In this document: positions 1-8,754 of the stretch, piece after piece
Layout of the letters: each line of letters begins with the position of its first letter
Numbering within the stretch: the stretch's first letter is position 1
DNA from: Variovorax soli NBRC 106424
GTDB taxonomy: Bacteria; Pseudomonadota; Gammaproteobacteria; Burkholderiales; Burkholderiaceae_C
NCBI RefSeq assembly: GCF_001591385.1
Contig: NZ_BCUU01000038.1
Coordinates: 1 to 44,166 of the forward strand
DNA: 44,166 nt
Reading direction: 5' to 3'
Translations under genes and position numbers: made by a program
The notes under the pieces: generated by a model
Told to the model about the DNA's origin: nothing
What the model saw: the letters and a program-made list of their open reading frames with translations, nothing else
The model's database searches: none

Positions 1-1
1 G

Positions 2-577
2 CTCGACGGGGAGAACCTGGCGGCCGAGATGGGCCCGATCGTCACCCGCGCGGCGCACGAGCGCATCAGCGGCTACATCGAGCAGGGCGTCAAGGAAGGC
101 GCCCAGCTGCTGGTGGACGGGCGCGGCTTCGACGGCAAGCAGGCGGGGCCGGGCTGCGCGGACGGCTTCTGGATGGGCGGCACGCTCTTCGACCATGTGA
201 CGCCGGACATGCGCATCTACAAGGAAGAGATCTTCGGGCCGGTGCTCTCGTGCGTGCGGGTGCATGACTTGAAGGAAGCGGTGGCGCTGATCAACGCGCA
301 CGAGTTCGGCAACGGGGTCTCCTGCTTCACGCGCGACGGCAATGTGGCGCGCGAGTTTGCGCGGCGCATCCAGGTGGGCATGGTGGGCATCAACGTGCCC
401 ATTCCGGTGCCCATGGCCTGGCATGGCTTCGGGGGCTGGAAGCGCTCGCTGTTCGGGGACATGCATGCGTACGGCGAAGAGGGCGTGCGCTTCTACACCA
501 AGCAAAAGAGCGTGATGCAGCGCTGGCCGGAGAGCATTGCGAAGGGGGCCGAGTTCGCGATGCCCACGGCCAAATGA
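2..577 (+). CDS. mmsA: Methylmalonate-semialdehyde dehydrogenase (CoA-acylating), C-terminal part
   Basis: This is the 3' part of an aldehyde dehydrogenase-superfamily gene; the reading frame is open from base 2 and the start lies outside the window. The family converts methylmalonate or malonate semialdehyde to propionyl- or acetyl-CoA in valine, thymine and inositol breakdown. Visible hallmarks are [10 protein letters not shown] at the very start, the [10 protein letters not shown] segment, and the C-terminal stretch with [16 protein letters not shown] and [15 protein letters not shown], which is characteristic of MmsA rather than generic dehydrogenases. The catalytic Cys falls outside the window. 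The GMC oxidoreductase gene follows about 120 bases downstream on the same strand, so the two may be co-transcribed. Family assignment is firm; the preferred substrate is inferred. Confidence 0.9.
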   Translation, partial: LDGENLAAEMGPIVTRAAHERISGYIEQGVKEGAQLLVDGRGFDGKQAGPGCADGFWMGGTLFDHVTPDMRIYKEEIFGPVLSCVRVHDLKEAVALINAHEFGNGVSCFTRDGNVAREFARRIQVGMVGINVPIPVPMAWHGFGGWKRSLFGDMHAYGEEGVRFYTKQKSVMQRWPESIAKGAEFAMPTAK

Positions 578-604
578 TTGCTCTGCCTTTCAAGGCCAGG
601 AGTC

Positions 605-695
605 CCGCGGAACCGGCTTCGCCGGGCCGCCGGGGCTGCCCCCGGAGAGGGGGTGCCAGAGCCACACGAAGTGGGCGAGGCTGGGGGAGAGCGTC
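605..695 (+). repeat. Interspersed three-hairpin repeat, copy 1
   Basis: This copy shares its order of blocks with copies near 7099 and 28911: CCGCGGAAC, a hairpin CCGGC-ttc-GCCGG, a hairpin CCCCC-N5-GGGGG, GGGTGC, CCAC-acgaa-GTGG, then GGC(G/A)AGGCTGGGGG. It fills the gap between mmsA and the GMC oxidoreductase and its 3' edge abuts the GTG start. The purine-rich end GGGGGAGA lies where a ribosome binding site would be. It is the most diverged of the three copies. I know of no named family for it. Confidence 0.8.
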
Positions 696-2363
696 GTGAC
701 CGACACGACCTTCGACTACATCGTCATCGGCGGCGGCACGGCCGGGGCCTTGATGGCCAATCGGCTGTCGGCCGACAAGGACAAACGGGTGCTGTTGATC
801 GAGGCGGGGCGCAAGGACGATTACCACTGGATCCACATTCCGGTGGGGTACCTCTACTGCATCGGCAATCCGAGAACGGACTGGCTCTACAACACGGAGC
901 CGGATGCGGGGCTGAACGGGCGGTCGCTGCGCTATCCGCGCGGCAAGACGCTGGGCGGGTGCTCGAGCATCAACGGGATGATCTACATGCGCGGCCAGTC
1001 GCGCGACTACGAGCAGTGGGCGCGGCTGACGGGCGACGACGCCTGGCGCTGGAACGAGGTGCTGCCCGCGTTCAAGCAGCACGAAGACCATTACCTCGGT
1101 GCCGACGAATTGCATGGCGCCGGCGGTGAGTGGCGCGTGGAAAAGCAGCGGCTGCGCTGGGACATCCTCGATGCCTTCGCGCAGGCGGCGCAGCAGGCGG
1201 GCGTGCCGCATTCCAGCGACTTCAACCGCGGCAACAACGAAGGCGTGGGCTATTTCCAGGTCAACCAGAAGGACGGCTGGCGCTGGAACAGTGCCAAGGC
1301 CTTCCTGCGGCCCACCTGCTACGGCCGGCCGAATTTCGAGATGTGGACCAGCGCACAGGTGTGCAAGCTGGACATCGAACGCCAGGAAGACGGCAGCCTG
1401 CGCTGCACCGGCGCGCAGGTGTGGGACGGCCACCAGATGGTGCATGCGCGGGCCACGCGCGAAGTGCTGCTGTGCGCCGGCAGCATCGGCTCGCCGCAGA
1501 TCCTGCAGCTCTCGGGCGTCGGCCCGGGCGAACTGCTGCGCGCGCACGGCATCGAGGTGCAGGCCGACCTGCCCGGCGTGGGCGCCAACCTGCAGGACCA
1601 TCTCCAGATCCGCGCGGTGTTCAAGATCGAAGGGGCGCCCACGCTCAACGTGCTGGCGTCATCCCTGTTCGGCAAGGCGCGCATCGGCCTGGAGTACGCA
1701 TGGAAGCGCAGCGGGCCGATGAGCATGGCACCGTCCCAGCTGGGCGCCTTCACCAAGAGCTCGCCCGAGCTCGAATGGCCCAACCTGCAATACCACGTGC
1801 AGCCGCTGTCGCTGGATGCCTTCGGCGAGCCGCTGCACAGCTTTCCGGCCTTCACGGCCAGCGTGTGCAACCTCAACCCGACCAGCCGCGGCACGGTCCG
1901 CATCAGGAGTCCCCGCTTTGCAGACGCGCCGGCCATCGCGCCCAACTACCTGAGCACCGACGAAGACCGCAAGGTGGCGGCCGATTCGCTGCGCGTCACC
2001 CGCAACATCGTGGCCCAGCCCGCCCTGGCCCCGTTCAAGCCCACCGAATGGAAGCCAGGCGTGCAGTACCAGAGCGACGAGGAACTGGCCCGCCTGGCAG
2101 GCGACATCGCCACCACCATCTTCCACCCCGTGGGCACCACCAAGATGGGCGCTGACCACGACCCGATGGCAGTGCTCGACTCGCGCCTGCGGGTGCGCGA
2201 CGGCCAGGGCGGCCGCATCGCCGGCCTGCGGGTAGTGGACGCTGGCGCCATGCCCACCATCACCAGCGGCAACACCAACAGCCCCACCCTGATGATTGCG
2301 GAGAAGGCCGCGGCCTGGGTGCGCCACGACAGCGCTACCACGATGGTGCATGAGGCGGGTTAA
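696..2363 (+). CDS. GMC-family FAD-dependent oxidoreductase (choline/alcohol dehydrogenase type)
   Basis: This predicted 555-residue flavoprotein oxidises an alcohol, probably to the aldehyde. The N-terminus has the dinucleotide-binding motif DYIVIGGGTAGA. The GMC signature around PRGKTLGGCSSINGMIYMRG follows, then GSIGSPQILQLSGVGP. The C-terminus carries the active-site pair FHPVGTTKMG and TSGNTNSPT. The frame is open much further upstream, but that part only translates the intergenic repeat. The GTG at 696 starts right before the Rossmann motif and has GGGGGAGA eight bases upstream. Substrate cannot be read from sequence; alkyl or polyethylene-glycol alcohols or choline are options. The position after mmsA suggests it may feed an aldehyde to that dehydrogenase, which is inference. 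Confidence 0.9.
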   Translation: MTDTTFDYIVIGGGTAGALMANRLSADKDKRVLLIEAGRKDDYHWIHIPVGYLYCIGNPRTDWLYNTEPDAGLNGRSLRYPRGKTLGGCSSINGMIYMRGQSRDYEQWARLTGDDAWRWNEVLPAFKQHEDHYLGADELHGAGGEWRVEKQRLRWDILDAFAQAAQQAGVPHSSDFNRGNNEGVGYFQVNQKDGWRWNSAKAFLRPTCYGRPNFEMWTSAQVCKLDIERQEDGSLRCTGAQVWDGHQMVHARATREVLLCAGSIGSPQILQLSGVGPGELLRAHGIEVQADLPGVGANLQDHLQIRAVFKIEGAPTLNVLASSLFGKARIGLEYAWKRSGPMSMAPSQLGAFTKSSPELEWPNLQYHVQPLSLDAFGEPLHSFPAFTASVCNLNPTSRGTVRIRSPRFADAPAIAPNYLSTDEDRKVAADSLRVTRNIVAQPALAPFKPTEWKPGVQYQSDEELARLAGDIATTIFHPVGTTKMGADHDPMAVLDSRLRVRDGQGGRIAGLRVVDAGAMPTITSGNTNSPTLMIAEKAAAWVRHDSATTMVHEAG

Positions 2364-2377
2364 TCCTGATGCACCTG

Positions 2378-2410
2378 GCGAGTGCATTGATTCACAATCC
2401 ATGCACTCGC
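2378..2410. promoter_or_regulatory. Imperfect 33-bp palindrome after the GMC oxidoreductase gene
   Basis: Arms GCGAGTGCA (2378-2386) and TGCACTCGC (2402-2410) are perfect inverted repeats. The 15-base centre itself contains GATT-cac-AATC. There is no T tract after it, so it does not look like a classical terminator. It could be an operator for the downstream TauE/SafE gene or a stable 3' hairpin of the upstream mRNA. Confidence 0.5.
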
Positions 2411-2510
2411 AGCCGGGGCCCTCCCGCAGCGCGGGGGCCGAGGAGACAAATTCGGTAACCACAAAACGAACACGACAAGGCATCCGACACGAGATGCTAT
2501 TTTTTTGATC

Positions 2511-2540
2511 AAGGCGCCGCTGGTCGGCGCCTTTTCTTTT
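2511..2540 (+). terminator. Rho-independent terminator
   Basis: An 8-bp perfect stem AAGGCGCC / GGCGCCTT with a 7-base loop is followed by TTCTTTTG, and on the other side is preceded by a run of seven T. A weaker hairpin GCATC-N8-GATGC followed by TATTTTTTT sits just before it at 2480-2507. Both are oriented to stop transcription coming from the GMC oxidoreductase. Confidence 0.75.
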
Positions 2541-2603
2541 GTCTTCCCGCTTTTGTGCGTCCGGCTCGCGCGCTATCAAATCCATAGCAGCCGCGATGGG
2601 ACA

Positions 2604-3374
2604 ATGCCGCCCCTTATGGAATGGCTCGTCATCACCCTCGCCTCGCTGTTCGCCGGCTTCGTGGATTCGATCGTCGGCGGTGGCGGACTGATCCTGGTCC
2701 CCGCCCTGTTCTCGGTCTTTCCCGGTGCACCGGCTGCGACGCTGTTCGGCACCAACAAGAGCGCCTCGGTCTGGGGCACGGCGGCTGCCACGGTGCAGTT
2801 CAGCCGGCGCGTGCACATGCGCTGGCATGCCCTGCTGCCGGCCGCCGGCTGCGCCTTTGCCGGCGCACTCACCGGCGCCTGGCTGCTTACCCTGGTGCCG
2901 GGCGACTTCCTGCGCAAGCTGCTGCCCTTCATCCTGCTGGGGCTGCTGCTCTACACGCTGGCGCGCAAGGACCTGGGCCGGCACCACGCGCCCAATTTCG
3001 CGGCGCGCGCCGAGCTGGCGGTGATGTGCGCGGTCGGCTTCGTCATCGGCATGTACGACGGCTTCTTCGGCCCCGGCACCGGCAGCTTCTTCATCTTTGC
3101 CATGGTGCGGGTGCTGGGCTACGACTTTCTCAACGCCTCGGCCTCGGCCAAGCTGCTCAACACCACCACCAATCTCGGCGGCCTGCTGCTGCTGGCCATG
3201 AAGGGCCATGTGTGGTGGCACTACGGCCTGGTGATGGCGCTGGCCAACGTCACCGGCAGCCTGCTGGGCGCGCGCGTGGCGCTCAAGCACGGGGCCGGGT
3301 TCGTGCGCAAGGTGTTCATGGCGGTCGTCAGCGCGCTGATCCTCAAGACGGCGCACGACGCCTTCTTCAAGTAG
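2604..3374 (+). CDS. TauE/SafE (TSUP) family membrane permease
   Basis: This is a 256-residue polytopic inner-membrane protein of the sulfite exporter TauE/SafE family, whose members move sulfite, sulfoacetate or other small anions. The N-terminal repeat has FAGFVDSIVGGGGLILVPAL, the family's typical glycine-rich first helix. The second half repeats the pattern with GMYDGFFGPGTGSFF. Six to eight hydrophobic segments are visible. I chose ATG 2604; ATG 2616, which starts directly at the first helix, is an equally good alternative. The more upstream in-frame start at 2505 lies in the terminator and is unlikely. It converges with mrdA, with only 13 bases between stop codons. Substrate unknown. 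Confidence 0.87.
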   Translation: MPPLMEWLVITLASLFAGFVDSIVGGGGLILVPALFSVFPGAPAATLFGTNKSASVWGTAAATVQFSRRVHMRWHALLPAAGCAFAGALTGAWLLTLVPGDFLRKLLPFILLGLLLYTLARKDLGRHHAPNFAARAELAVMCAVGFVIGMYDGFFGPGTGSFFIFAMVRVLGYDFLNASASAKLLNTTTNLGGLLLLAMKGHVWWHYGLVMALANVTGSLLGARVALKHGAGFVRKVFMAVVSALILKTAHDAFFK

Positions 3375-3387
3375 CCGGTTCAGCGCC

Positions 3388-5355
3388 TCAGGGCGCGGCA
3401 GTGGGGCTCGCGGGCGCCGGCCAAGCAACTTCGCTGGCCACGCGCGGCTTGCCGATGGGGGCGGTGGCCTTGCCCTGGCGGATGGCGGCCATGTCGGCTT
3501 CGCTCGGGTATTGGTCGAGCAGCCAGTAGTCGAAGATGCGCCGCGCGATCGGTGCCGCGGCGCCGGCGCCCCAGCCGGCGTTCTCGACGATGACGGCCAC
3601 CGCGATCTTCGGGTCATTCACCGGCGCGAAGGCCATGAACAGGGCGTGGTCGCGCTGGTGCTCCTCGAGCGCCTTGGCGTTGTACTTGGCGTTGGGCGCC
3701 ATGCCCACGGCCTGCGCCGTGCCGGTCTTGCCCGCGGCCGCATAGCCGGCGCCGGCGAACACGCCGCGCGCAGTGCCGCCGGTGACCACGCTGGCCAGGC
3801 CTTCGCGAATGACGGCGATGTTGGCTGGCTTGAGGCCCAGGTTCTCGCCAGGCGGCTGCGGCAGCGGCGTGGTCTCGCCGGTCACGGTATCGCGCGTGGC
3901 CAGCACCAGGTGGGGGCGATGCTTGATGCCGCCGGACGCCACGATGCTGGTGGCCTGCGCCAGCTGCAGCATGGTGAAGCTGTTGTAGCCCTGGCCGATG
4001 CCCAGCGAGATGGTTTCGCCGGCATACCACTTCTTCATTTCCGGGCGCTTGTAGGCGTTGCGCTTCCATTCGGTGCTGGGCAGCACGCCGCGGACCTCGC
4101 CGCCGATGTCGATGCCGGTGATCTGGCCGAAGCCCAGCGGCTTCATCTGGTCGTGGATCATGTCCACGCCCATTTCGTTGGCCAGCGAGTAGTAGTAGAT
4201 GTTGCTCGACACCTGGATCGAGCGGCGCATGTCGACGTTGCCCAGGTAGCCCTCGGGGCTGCCGAAGCGGTGGCCGCCGAAATTGAAGTAGCCCGGATCC
4301 AGCACCGACACGTTGGCCGCGCGCTTGCCGGTCTGCAGTGCCGCCAGCGCCATGAAGGGCTTGTAGGTGGAGCCGGGCGGATAGGTGCCGCGCAGCGCGC
4401 GGTTGAGCAGCGGCTTGTCGATGGACTCCGACAGTTCCTTCCAGCTCTCGGAGTCGATGCCTTCCACGAACAGGTTGGGGTCGAAGGTCGGCTTGCTCAC
4501 GAAGGCCAGCACCTCGCCGGTCTTGGGGTCGATGGCCACCACCGCGCCGCGCCGGTCGCCGTACATGTCCTCGATGAGCTTCTGCAGCTTGATGTCCACG
4601 GCCAGCATCACCGTATCGCCCGGTGTGGCCGGATGGCTGGCCAGCCGGCGCACCGCGCGTCCGCCTGCGGAGGTCTCCATCTGCTCCACGCCGGTGTGGC
4701 CGTGCAGCGGCCTCTCGTAGCTCTGCTCCACGCCGAGCTTGCCGATGTAGTCGGTGCCCTTGTAGTTGGCCTGGTCCTCGTCCTCCCAGTCTTCCATCGC
4801 CTCTTTTTCGCGCTGGTTGATGCGGCCGATGTAGCCCAGCACGTGGCTGGCCGTTTCGCCGTTGGGGTAGTTGCGGAACAGGCGCGCCTTGATCTCGACG
4901 CCAGGAAAGCGATAGCGCTGGGCAGCGAAGCGTGCCACCTCCTCGTCCGTCAGGCGCGTGCGGATCGGCACCGAGTCGAAGCTGCGCGAGTCCTCCCGCA
5001 GGCGCTTGAAGCGGCGGCGGTCGCGCGGGGTGATGTCGACCACCTCGGACAGCCCGTCGATGGTCTCCTCCACGTCGCCCGCCTTCGAAGGCGTGATCTC
5101 CAGCGTGTAGGCCGAGTAGTTGGAAGCCAGCACGATGCCGTTGCGGTCGAGGATGAGCCCGCGGTTGGGCACCACCGGCACGATGGCCGTGCGGTTGCTT
5201 TCGGCCTGCTCGGCCAGGTCCTCGTGGCGCACCACCTGCAAAAACACCAGTCGCGCAGCCAGCAGGCCGAAGGCGAACAGAACCGCCAAGGCGATCACGA
5301 CCACGCGCCGGCGAAAGCGCGCCAGGTCGGCAGCGACGTTGCGGATCTCGGTCAT
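3388..5355 (-). CDS. mrdA: Penicillin-binding protein 2 (elongation transpeptidase)
   Basis: This 655-residue class B penicillin-binding protein cross-links peptidoglycan during side-wall growth. One membrane anchor lies at about residues 16-40, followed by a dimerisation domain with PNRGLILDRNG. The transpeptidase domain has the catalytic PPGSTYKP with Ser near 329, SSN near 383 and KTGTAQ near 543. It is the last gene of mreB-mreC-mreD-mrdA, 32 bases after mreD. The usual partner rodA does not follow; a convergent permease gene does. Length and all three active-site motifs fit functional PBP2. Confidence 0.96.
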   Translation of the reverse strand: MTEIRNVAADLARFRRRVVVIALAVLFAFGLLAARLVFLQVVRHEDLAEQAESNRTAIVPVVPNRGLILDRNGIVLASNYSAYTLEITPSKAGDVEETIDGLSEVVDITPRDRRRFKRLREDSRSFDSVPIRTRLTDEEVARFAAQRYRFPGVEIKARLFRNYPNGETASHVLGYIGRINQREKEAMEDWEDEDQANYKGTDYIGKLGVEQSYERPLHGHTGVEQMETSAGGRAVRRLASHPATPGDTVMLAVDIKLQKLIEDMYGDRRGAVVAIDPKTGEVLAFVSKPTFDPNLFVEGIDSESWKELSESIDKPLLNRALRGTYPPGSTYKPFMALAALQTGKRAANVSVLDPGYFNFGGHRFGSPEGYLGNVDMRRSIQVSSNIYYYSLANEMGVDMIHDQMKPLGFGQITGIDIGGEVRGVLPSTEWKRNAYKRPEMKKWYAGETISLGIGQGYNSFTMLQLAQATSIVASGGIKHRPHLVLATRDTVTGETTPLPQPPGENLGLKPANIAVIREGLASVVTGGTARGVFAGAGYAAAGKTGTAQAVGMAPNAKYNAKALEEHQRDHALFMAFAPVNDPKIAVAVIVENAGWGAGAAAPIARRIFDYWLLDQYPSEADMAAIRQGKATAPIGKPRVASEVAWPAPASPTAAP

Positions 5356-5387
5356 GGCCTTGTGAGCTTAGGAACGGGCGCGGAGTT

Positions 5388-5909
5388 TCACAAGGGCCGG
5401 TTGGCGTCCGGCTCGGGCGCGCGCCGCTGCGGCGCCAGCAGCAGGATGGTCGCGAAGGGCCACAGCGCCGTCTCGATCAGCGGCGCCAGCAGCACCGACC
5501 AGCCGGGAAACACCCCGCCGCCGATCAGCCGCAGCCCCAACTCGATCAGATGCGACAGCGCAAACAGCGGCAGCACCTGCAGCGCCTGCGAAAACAGGGG
5601 GTACCAGAGCAGCCGCCGGTGGATCATGGTCGCCATGAAGCCCAGCGTGGTGTAGGACAGCGCATGCTGGCCCAGCAGCGCCGACTGCTGCACGTCCATG
5701 GCCAGGCCGAACATGAAGGCAATGCCGATGCTCACCCGCGCCGGCTGGTGCACGCCCCAGAACACGATGACCAGCGCCAGCAGGTCGGGCATCCAGGCGA
5801 TGCGGCCCAGCGGCAGCATGTTGAGCAGCATCGCCACGAACAGGCTGGCCCACATGAAGCCGGGGTTGAGCGGCAGCAGCAGCTGCTGCTGGCCGGGGCG
5901 CATGATCAT
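5388..5909 (-). CDS. mreD: Rod shape-determining protein MreD
   Basis: This is a small, very hydrophobic inner-membrane protein of 173 residues with about five predicted transmembrane helices, part of the elongasome with MreB, MreC, PBP2 and RodA. Sequence similarity in this family is low, but size, hydropathy, segments such as FMFGLAMDVQQSALLGQHAL and its place between mreC and mrdA make the call secure. The start at 5909 overlaps the mreC stop in an ATGA, pointing to translational coupling. ATG 5903 is a possible alternative. Confidence 0.93.
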   Translation of the reverse strand: MIMRPGQQQLLLPLNPGFMWASLFVAMLLNMLPLGRIAWMPDLLALVIVFWGVHQPARVSIGIAFMFGLAMDVQQSALLGQHALSYTTLGFMATMIHRRLLWYPLFSQALQVLPLFALSHLIELGLRLIGGGVFPGWSVLLAPLIETALWPFATILLLAPQRRAPEPDANRPL

Positions 5910-7033
5910 GGCGACCTCCCTTCGGGCTTGTTTGCCGCCGCGGCACCCGGCTTGGGCGCCGATTGCTGCTGCGCGCCGGGCTTTTGCGGCGCGGCCTGGG
6001 TCGCGGGCTTTGGCGCGGCCGCCTCGGGCGCCTTGTCGGCCGGCTTGTCCGAGAGTTTGTCGGTCGGCTTTTCTGCCTTGCCCTTGCCCTTGGCCTTGTC
6101 CGACTTCTCCTTGTCCTTTTCCTTCTTCTTGCTCACGGCCAGCGGATCGCCGGACAGCGGTGCGGGCCGCAGCGCCTGCTGCCCCACCGGCGCCAGCACC
6201 AGCACATAGCGCGCACCCGACACCGTGGCCAGCGGCATGCAGTAGATGCGGGCAAAGGCCGAATCGGCACGCCGCTCGATGCGGTCGATGCGGGCCACCG
6301 GCACGCCGGCGGGATAGACACCGTCCACGCCGCTGGTGGCCAGCAGGTCGCCTTCGCGCAGGTCTGCGTTGGCGCCCATGAAGCGCAGTTCCATGCCGGC
6401 GCCGTGCGCCGTCGCATCGCCGAAGGCTACGCTGCGCGCGCCGGTGCGGGTGTTCTGGACGGGAATGGACAGGTCGCGGTCGATCACCAGCGTCACCTCG
6501 CTGGTGAAGGCGTTGACCAGCGTCACCTGCCCCAGCACCCCGTCCGCGTCGATCACCGGCGAGCCTGGAACGATCCCCTGCGTCTGCCCCTGGTCGATGA
6601 TGATCTTGCGGCTGTAGGGGTCGGCCGCGTCGTACAGCACCTCGGCCGCACGGCCCGGCGTGAGGGTGGTCTGGCGCAACTCGAGCAGGGCCCGCAGGCG
6701 GGCGTTGTCCTGCGCCATGGCGTCGGCCTGGCTCGCGCGCTCGGCCTGGCTGGCCAGCGCCTTGCGCGCCTCTTCCTCGCGCCGCTGCGCAGTCTGCAGG
6801 TCGTCGAAGTACTTGCTGCCGCCCAGCACCATCTGCACCGGCTTCAGGGCCAGCCACTGCACCGGATAGAGAACGGTGCCGACCACGCTGCGGATCGGCT
6901 GGACAAGATGAAAGCGCGCATCCGCCACCATGAGGAAGATGGCCAGCGCACTGAACAGGATCAGCTTGGAAAGCGCCGACGGCCCCTGGTTGAACAGGGG
7001 CGGTGCGGTTCGATCAAGAGTGCCGAGCGGCAT
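5906..7033 (-). CDS. mreC: Rod shape-determining protein MreC with a long Lys/Ala/Pro-rich tail
   Basis: This 375-residue bitopic protein has a membrane helix at about 22-40, a periplasmic coiled coil at about 75-120 (FDDLQTAQRREEEARKAL) and the double beta-barrel domain that contacts PBP2 (residues about 130-285, with DQGQTQGIVPGSPVI and GDLLATSGVDGVYPAG). After residue 290 the protein becomes a low-complexity tail of about 80 residues, rich first in Lys/Asp/Glu and then in Ala/Pro/Lys/Gln. That tail is additional to the conserved MreC core. The gene lies between mreB and mreD in the shape operon, separated from mreB by a 165-base gap that holds the intergenic repeat. Confidence 0.95.
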   Translation of the reverse strand: MPLGTLDRTAPPLFNQGPSALSKLILFSALAIFLMVADARFHLVQPIRSVVGTVLYPVQWLALKPVQMVLGGSKYFDDLQTAQRREEEARKALASQAERASQADAMAQDNARLRALLELRQTTLTPGRAAEVLYDAADPYSRKIIIDQGQTQGIVPGSPVIDADGVLGQVTLVNAFTSEVTLVIDRDLSIPVQNTRTGARSVAFGDATAHGAGMELRFMGANADLREGDLLATSGVDGVYPAGVPVARIDRIERRADSAFARIYCMPLATVSGARYVLVLAPVGQQALRPAPLSGDPLAVSKKKEKDKEKSDKAKGKGKAEKPTDKLSDKPADKAPEAAAPKPATQAAPQKPGAQQQSAPKPGAAAANKPEGRSP

Positions 7034-7098
7034 GCCTGTTTATGCCACGAGCGAGATGGTTGAGGGAGAGACCCGAAGCCTTAAATCACGCACCACCC

Positions 7099-7197
7099 GA
7101 GTCGGGAAACACCGCGGAACCGGCTTTGCCGGGCCGCAGGTGTTGCCCCCTGAGGGGGTGCAGAAGCCACACGAAGTGGGCAAGGCTGGGGGGGAGC
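7099..7197 (+). repeat. Interspersed three-hairpin repeat, copy 2 (mreB-mreC gap)
   Basis: It nearly matches copy 3 at 28911: GAG(T/C)CGGGAAACACCGCGGAAC, then hairpins CCGGC-ttt-GCCGG, CCCCC-TGA-GGGGG and CCAC-acgaa-GTGG, then GGCAAGGCTGGGGG. It lies within the minus-strand shape operon in antisense orientation. Its 3' end stops one base before the mreB stop codon. The rest of the gap (7034-7098) holds nothing I recognise. Confidence 0.85.
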
Positions 7198-7198
7198 G

Positions 7199-8425
<1,227 letters not shown>

Positions 8426-8429
8426 TTAC

Positions 8430-8450
8430 GCCGGTTTTTCCGGCCTTTTC
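8430..8450 (+). promoter_or_regulatory. Leader hairpin directly before gatC
   Basis: GCCGG-TTTTT-CCGGC followed by CTTTTC ends four bases before the gatC ATG at 8455. No Shine-Dalgarno sequence is visible there. It resembles a short attenuator or a structure at the ribosome entry site. Confidence 0.35.
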
Positions 8451-8454
8451 TACG

Positions 8455-8754
8455 ATGTCCCTGTCCTCATCCGATATCGCGCGCATCGCGTCGCTCGCCC
8501 GGCTCGACCTGAGCACCGGCGAAAGCGAGCGCATGCTCACTCAGATCAACGGCTTCTTCGGCCTGGTCGAGCGCATGCGCGCCGTCGACACCACCGGCGT
8601 CGAGCCCCTGGCCCATCCTGTCGCGGCCGTGCAGGACGTGACCCTGCGCCTGGCCGACGACGTGGTCACCGAGCCCAACAACCGCGAAGCCAACCAGAAG
8701 AGCGCACCGGCGGTGGAAGCCGGCCTGTTCCTCGTGCCCAAGGTGATCGAGTGA
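8455..8754 (+). CDS. gatC: Asp-tRNA(Asn)/Glu-tRNA(Gln) amidotransferase subunit C
   Basis: This 99-residue chaperone-like subunit wraps around GatA and GatB in the tRNA-dependent amidotransferase that makes Gln-tRNA(Gln) and/or Asn-tRNA(Asn). The sequence shows the family pattern [12 protein letters not shown] at the start, the central [12 protein letters not shown] and the C-terminal [10 protein letters not shown]. It is the first gene of gatCAB, and its stop codon overlaps the gatA start by one base (TGATG). No clear Shine-Dalgarno precedes the ATG; a small hairpin does. Length is normal for GatC. Confidence 0.95.
   Translation: MSLSSSDIARIASLARLDLSTGESERMLTQINGFFGLVERMRAVDTTGVEPLAHPVAAVQDVTLRLADDVVTEPNNREANQKSAPAVEAGLFLVPKVIE

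Noticed and set aside
3511..5655. A 714-codon open frame opposite mrdA, and similar long plus/minus frames opposite other genes (for example 1659-3617, 8541-10286, 21616-23382, 40393-41397)
   Set aside because: They mirror real genes with conserved motifs, have skewed Ala/Arg/His/Gln composition and no recognisable domains; long antisense frames are expected at this GC content.
8430..8450. Rho-independent terminator before gatC
   Set aside because: Stem is only five base pairs, the T tract is broken, and it ends four bases before the start codon with no gene upstream on that strand; listed as a leader hairpin instead.
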